Assembly (NCBI GenBank): GCA_964592255.1
Contig: CAZQCI010000072.1
Span: forward strand, 1 to 11,113
Length of the DNA stretch: 11,113 bases
Source of the DNA: CAZQCI01 sp964592255
Lineage (GTDB): Bacteria > UBA10199 > SBBF01
Reading direction: 5' to 3'
Shown: positions 8,180-11,113 of the stretch, piece after piece
Layout of the letters: the number at the start of each line of letters is the position of its first letter
Position numbering within the stretch: the stretch's first letter is position 1
Translations under genes and position numbers: made by a program
Notes under the pieces: generated by a model
Database searches by the model: none
Told to the model about the DNA's origin: nothing
What the model saw: the letters and a program-made list of their open reading frames with translations, nothing else

Positions 8180-9457
8180 CTATTCATCATCCAAGCGAAA
8201 CAATTTTTTCAATAGATCATGCGCACTCCAATGAGGGCGATGTGTCTCACCTGCTTTGAGCCCTATAGCGGGATCAAAAAGAATTTTGCTCACAATGGCC
8301 TGCGTACATTTTTCAATCGCCGTCCGTTCTTCTTCGGGTAGATGGGATAACTTAGCCAAAGTCCGATTTAATTCCTGACTACGGATAGCTTCAAATTTTT
8401 TTCCTAACAAGGCCAAAGTTGGCCTTTCGTGTATCACAGATTCATAGAACTGGACAGCCTCTTTTTCAGCAAGAAGCGCCCCTTGCACGGCTTCTTCTTG
8501 ACGTTCCCCTTTATGGGAATTAACCACTTTTTGAAGATCGTCGATATTATAAAGATAGGCATTCTCAATATCGTTGACTCCCGCTTCAATATTACGAGGA
8601 ACACCTAAATCGATAAAAAAAATAGGCTGATGACGACGCTGCGGCATCAAGCGGGAAATTTGTTCGACAGTAATCAATGGGGAGGCTCCACCGGCAGAAG
8701 AAATGGCAAGATCAACTTGAGAGAGAGCTTCTTCTAATTTATCCATAGGCATGGCAATCAAACGACAATGCGCCCCCATCACTTCGCGCGTTAAAGCCTC
8801 GGCCTTTTCGTAAGTGCGGTTGAGTAAAATCATTTCAGCCACACCTTCTGCTTCTAAATAGTCGCTAACCAATTCACCAATTTTTCCTGTACCAATTAAA
8901 GCCACCTTTTTAGAATGCAAATCGCCAAAAATCTGTTTGGCCAAATGCACGGCGGCCCCACCTACCGAAACCGATTTAGCCGCTATTTTAGTTTCTGTGC
9001 GAATTTTCTTGGAAACAAATAACGAACGCTCCAAACAACGATTGAGCATAACACCAGAAGTATGAGCCTGCATCGCCTGTTGATAAGCCAATTTAACCTG
9101 CCCAACAATTTGGGGCTCCCCCACCACCATCGAGTCAAGACTAGCAGTAACTCGAAAGAGATGTTTCACGGCTTCCACGTCATAATAAACATACAAATAA
9201 GGCTCAAAAGCTTCGAGGGGAAGGTGGTGGTAGTCGGCTAAAAATTCTTTTATACGAAAAAGAGCCTTTTCAACATCTGAAGAAACAGAGTAAATTTCAA
9301 CACGATTACAAGTAGATAGTATTAAAACCTCATCAATTACTTCAACTTTAGACAACTGCTTAAGAGCCACCTCTACAGACTCTTTAGAAAAAGCCATCTT
9401 CTCCCGCAGGTCCACAGGGGCAGTTTTGTAATTAAGACCAACAATAAAATAATGCAT
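8180..9457 (-). CDS. hemA: Glutamyl-tRNA reductase
   Basis: Reduces glutamyl-tRNA(Glu) with NADPH to glutamate-1-semialdehyde, the first committed step of C5-pathway tetrapyrrole synthesis. From the chosen ATG the protein has 425 residues, the normal length. Seen: GLNYKTAPVDLREK near the N-terminus, catalytic Cys50 in LSTCNRVEIY, His99 in the HLFRVTASLDSMVVGEPQI segment, a Rossmann GTGKIGE at 189-195, and an acidic/basic helical dimerisation domain at about 320-425. The frame extends to a TTG at 9469, but family members start at MxxxxVGLN, so ATG 9457 is preferred; it lies 2 bases after the hemX-like stop and has only a weak ribosome site, implying translational coupling. HemL and HemB-D genes are not in the window. 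Confidence 0.97.
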   Translation of the reverse strand: MHYFIVGLNYKTAPVDLREKMAFSKESVEVALKQLSKVEVIDEVLILSTCNRVEIYSVSSDVEKALFRIKEFLADYHHLPLEAFEPYLYVYYDVEAVKHLFRVTASLDSMVVGEPQIVGQVKLAYQQAMQAHTSGVMLNRCLERSLFVSKKIRTETKIAAKSVSVGGAAVHLAKQIFGDLHSKKVALIGTGKIGELVSDYLEAEGVAEMILLNRTYEKAEALTREVMGAHCRLIAMPMDKLEEALSQVDLAISSAGGASPLITVEQISRLMPQRRHQPIFFIDLGVPRNIEAGVNDIENAYLYNIDDLQKVVNSHKGERQEEAVQGALLAEKEAVQFYESVIHERPTLALLGKKFEAIRSQELNRTLAKLSHLPEEERTAIEKCTQAIVSKILFDPAIGLKAGETHRPHWSAHDLLKKLFRLDDE

Positions 9458-9459
9458 AA

Positions 9460-10290
9460 CTAAACCCAAAAAATAAGAAAAAGCAGGGCTGCAAAACCAA
9501 GCAACGACAACAACACCCCTTTACGACCTACCCACCCTTGCGGCACCCTGAGATTAAGAATAAGAAGAAAGAAAACCCAAACCACCAAAGACACCGTTTG
9601 CTTAAGACTTCCATCAAAGAAAATACCGGAGATGGAATGGGCCCAACCAATTCCTGAAANNNNNNNNNNCATGATCCCGACCGCATAGAGCACCAGGAAG
9701 AGCCCTACCGTAAAAAAGAAAAAACCAATACTTAACGCACGAACATGAATGGCATTTAAATCCGTTAAAGCCGGGAAACGATCTAAAAAGCCTCCAGATT
9801 TTTTATGTTTAATTCTATACTCCTGAAGCAAATACAAAAGCCCCGTCATTAAGCTCACCATAAAAATGGCCATGCTAATGCAAATAAAAACCAAATGAAC
9901 AAAAGCAAAAGGATTTTCTAAAAAATGGGAAACATGTCGATAATCAACCTGGGGAACAAGGCTAACAATGTAGAATAATAAAGACAAAGGCAGAACCAAA
10001 ACACCCGTCACGGCAAAACGATAGAAAAAACAAATCAGGATAAACGCAAGAATGAGGATAAGACTAACCAGTTGCAAGTTATCAAAGCGGCTGATGAGAA
10101 AAGGATAACCTTGCCCGCCTACATGAAAAGCGAAAAAAACAAGATGGAGAACAAAAGTCGCTAAGGTGACACGAAAACCCAAAGCAGAAAAAAAACGATG
10201 ACTAAAAATCATCCTTAATGAAAATAAAAGAGTCGCCAGAATATACAAGCCCAATACCGGCAAAAAGCCGACCGGAGTCACGGGAAACAT
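9460..10290 (-). CDS. hemX: HemX / CcsA-like multi-pass membrane protein, interrupted by an assembly gap
   Basis: Integral membrane protein of the cytochrome c assembly (CcsA/HemX) family, 276 residues from the chosen start, with about eight hydrophobic segments (near 8-29, 41-57, 73-90, 93-112, 129-154, 183-207, 232-248, 258-275). The position directly before hemA matches hemX in Firmicutes and similar genes in deltaproteobacteria; Bacillus HemX has been linked to control of HemA level. The C-terminal part GWA...KQTVSLVVW...GWVGRKG matches the family pattern, but the Trp-rich WxWDPKE heme-handling motif of CcsA is replaced by FFDGSLKQ. Ten Ns interrupt codons about 208-211. ATG 10290 is chosen because AAAGGAG is 6 bases upstream; the ATG at 10296 touches that site. 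A heme-export or cytochrome c role is therefore uncertain; HemX-like is preferred. Confidence 0.8.
   Translation of the reverse strand: MFPVTPVGFLPVLGLYILATLLFSLRMIFSHRFFSALGFRVTLATFVLHLVFFAFHVGGQGYPFLISRFDNLQLVSLILILAFILICFFYRFAVTGVLVLPLSLLFYIVSLVPQVDYRHVSHFLENPFAFVHLVFICISMAIFMVSLMTGLLYLLQEYRIKHKKSGGFLDRFPALTDLNAIHVRALSIGFFFFTVGLFLVLYAVGIMXXXXSGIGWAHSISGIFFDGSLKQTVSLVVWVFFLLILNLRVPQGWVGRKGVLLSLLGFAALLFLIFWV
9660..9669. other. Assembly gap (10 Ns) inside the hemX-like gene
   Basis: Exactly ten unknown bases, a common placeholder for a scaffold join. The reading frame continues on both sides (GIM before, SGIGWA after), consistent with a real gap of 1 + 3n bases. Alignment by eye to the family pattern G-I-x-x-G-x-x-W-A suggests that little or no sequence is missing. 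Confidence 0.95.
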
Positions 10291-10296
10291 AATCAT

Positions 10297-10303
10297 CTCC
10301 TTT
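10297..10303 (-). promoter_or_regulatory. Ribosome binding site that sets the hemX-like start
   Basis: AAAGGAG on the minus strand lies in the gap after the precorrin-2 dehydrogenase stop. It is 6 bases from ATG 10290 and 0 bases from ATG 10296, so the inner ATG is the probable start. Confidence 0.75.
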
Positions 10304-10306
10304 GGG

Positions 10307-10945
10307 TTACGGGATAGAAGCCCCCTCCCCTAGTTCTGTTTCAAGCCATCGCAATGCATCTAATTTTTTACCCTCTTTCAACAAATCCCTCAGGGGCTTT
10401 AAAGGAATTTTTGAAAGCTTTTCAACCAAAGTGGTTTGGCCGGCACGTAAAAAATCCTGTCTTTTTCGTCCCAACATCTCTAATACCTGTTCCATTTCAG
10501 GACCATATTGATCCTGCAATTCCTGGCGTACCTGCTTGGCCAAAGCCGGTGATTTGCCTTCCGTAGACACCGTAAGCATAAAAGAACCCCGGACAATTTT
10601 GGCAGGAATCACAAAGTCACACAAACTAGCATCGTCTGCAATATTGCAAAGTATCTTTCGTTTACGACACCAAGAAGAAATGGTTTTGTTGGCAGCCCGA
10701 TCGTTAGTAGCCGCTAAAACTAAAAGCATACCTCCCAAATCGATTTCTCTCAACGCTCGCTCCACCAACACCAGCTTACCACTCTGAAACCAAGAACGAA
10801 TGGCCTCGCTTACCTGAAGAGCCACCACCGTTACTTTAGCCCCCGCTTCTAACAAGCCTTCTATACGATGCGTTGCGACAGGGCCTCCACCCACGACTAA
10901 AACAGACTGATTACGTAAATTAAGTTGAATTGGATAATACCTCAT
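10307..10945 (-). CDS. Precorrin-2 dehydrogenase (siroheme synthase N-terminal domain, CysG-N/Met8 type)
   Basis: NAD-dependent oxidation of precorrin-2 to sirohydrochlorin, and in bifunctional members also iron insertion to give siroheme. The 212-residue protein starts with the family signature MRYYPIQLNLRNQSVLVVGG, with the Rossmann GGGPVA at 19-24. Further landmarks are LVLAATND at about 75-82, the NIADDASLCDFVIPA segment at 101-115 holding the conserved Asp pair at 104-105, and TVSTEGKSPALAKQVR at 125-140. There is no C-terminal methyltransferase domain, so uroporphyrinogen methylation must come from another gene. ATG 10945 has GGAGG 5 bases upstream; the frame stays open to a TTG at 10981, but that extension lacks family support. 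It is the first gene of the hemX-hemA cluster, a common arrangement in deltaproteobacteria and Firmicutes. Whether it also chelates iron cannot be told here. Confidence 0.92.
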   Translation of the reverse strand: MRYYPIQLNLRNQSVLVVGGGPVATHRIEGLLEAGAKVTVVALQVSEAIRSWFQSGKLVLVERALREIDLGGMLLVLAATNDRAANKTISSWCRKRKILCNIADDASLCDFVIPAKIVRGSFMLTVSTEGKSPALAKQVRQELQDQYGPEMEQVLEMLGRKRQDFLRAGQTTLVEKLSKIPLKPLRDLLKEGKKLDALRWLETELGEGASIP

Positions 10946-10969
10946 AAAAGCCTCCACCACCTCATGCAC

Positions 10970-11030
10970 CTTGACAAACAAAAGGAGATGGTTAAATTAA
11001 AAATTACGAAATACAAAACACGTGGTCAAG
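10970..11030. promoter_or_regulatory. Divergent promoter region with two candidate face-to-face promoters
   Basis: Plus strand: TTGACA at 10971-10976, 16 bases, then TAAATT at 10993-10998. Minus strand: TTGACC at 11024-11029, 17 bases, then TAATTT at 11001-11006. The two -35 elements form an exact inverted pair (CTTGAC at 10970-10975, GTCAAG at 11025-11030). The -35 matches are good and the -10 matches only moderate. They would drive the right-edge gene and the tetrapyrrole/envelope cluster respectively. Confidence 0.5.
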
Positions 11031-11102
11031 AGCCCATTAGGCCTATCCCAGTGAGCTAAGGCCCTTAAATCAAACTTTTAAAAGCCAAGTAAGGAGATAA
11101 CC

Positions 11103-11113
11103 ATGGCATCCGC
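11103..11113 (+). CDS. Start of a divergent gene, product unknown (only three full codons in window)
   Basis: An ATG (Met-Ala-Ser) is preceded by an AAGGAG at 11091-11096, 6 bases upstream, the best ribosome site in the window. It lies about 157 bases from the divergent precorrin-2 dehydrogenase start, downstream of a candidate promoter, with a leader of roughly 100 bases. The product cannot be guessed from three residues. Confidence 0.65.

Noticed and set aside
10946..10981. TTG start for the precorrin-2 dehydrogenase adding 12 residues
   Set aside because: The family begins at the MRYYPIQLNL segment and GGAGG sits 5 bases before that ATG.
11031..11090. Riboswitch in the leader of the right-edge gene, prompted by the palindrome TAGGCCTA and a GGCCT/AGGCC pairing
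   Set aside because: Only a 5-bp stem with a 14-base loop is seen, and no known riboswitch core could be recognised.

Overview
The window reads as one block of eight minus-strand genes (right to left) plus the first bases of a divergent plus-strand gene at the right edge. The organism is probably a Gram-negative (diderm) bacterium: there is a BamB-type outer-membrane assembly propeller, a YfgM-like membrane-anchored repeat protein and a secreted subtilase. A+T-rich codons, the fused-type KorA/KorB pair and the precorrin-2 dehydrogenase - HemX - HemA order fit an uncultured deltaproteobacteria-like lineage, but I cannot assign a taxon. A run of exactly 10 Ns inside the hemX-like gene marks a scaffold join, as in a metagenome assembly.

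Layout from right to left. About 10.0-11.1 kb: a divergent intergenic region with two face-to-face candidate promoters, then a precorrin-2 dehydrogenase (siroheme synthase N-terminal type). About 8.2-10.3 kb: a HemX/CcsA-like membrane protein and glutamyl-tRNA reductase HemA, tightly spaced and probably co-translated. About 6.4-8.2 kb: a YfgM-like single-pass protein and a BamB-like beta-propeller. About 6.14-6.40 kb: a noncoding stretch holding several inverted repeats. About 3.25-6.14 kb: korA and korB, overlapping by 4 bases, for a 2-oxoacid:ferredoxin oxidoreductase. About 1-3.17 kb: a large secreted S8 serine protease whose C-terminus runs off the left edge.

The genes fall into three functional groups. 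The first commits glutamyl-tRNA to tetrapyrroles (HemA), with a HemX-like membrane partner and an enzyme that draws precorrin-2 towards siroheme. The second handles envelope protein biogenesis (YfgM-like and BamB-like). The third is central metabolism (KorAB: oxidative decarboxylation of a 2-oxoacid, or reductive CO2 fixation, with ferredoxin), followed by an exported protease. Gaps of 2-16 bases from the precorrin-2 dehydrogenase through bamB suggest one transcription unit; korAB may have its own control region.

The most unusual item is the protease: its roughly 300-residue propeptide region holds two diverged copies of the same domain, followed by a canonical subtilisin domain and an FG-GAP calcium-binding propeller. 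I saw no mobile elements, CRISPR arrays, tRNA or rRNA genes.
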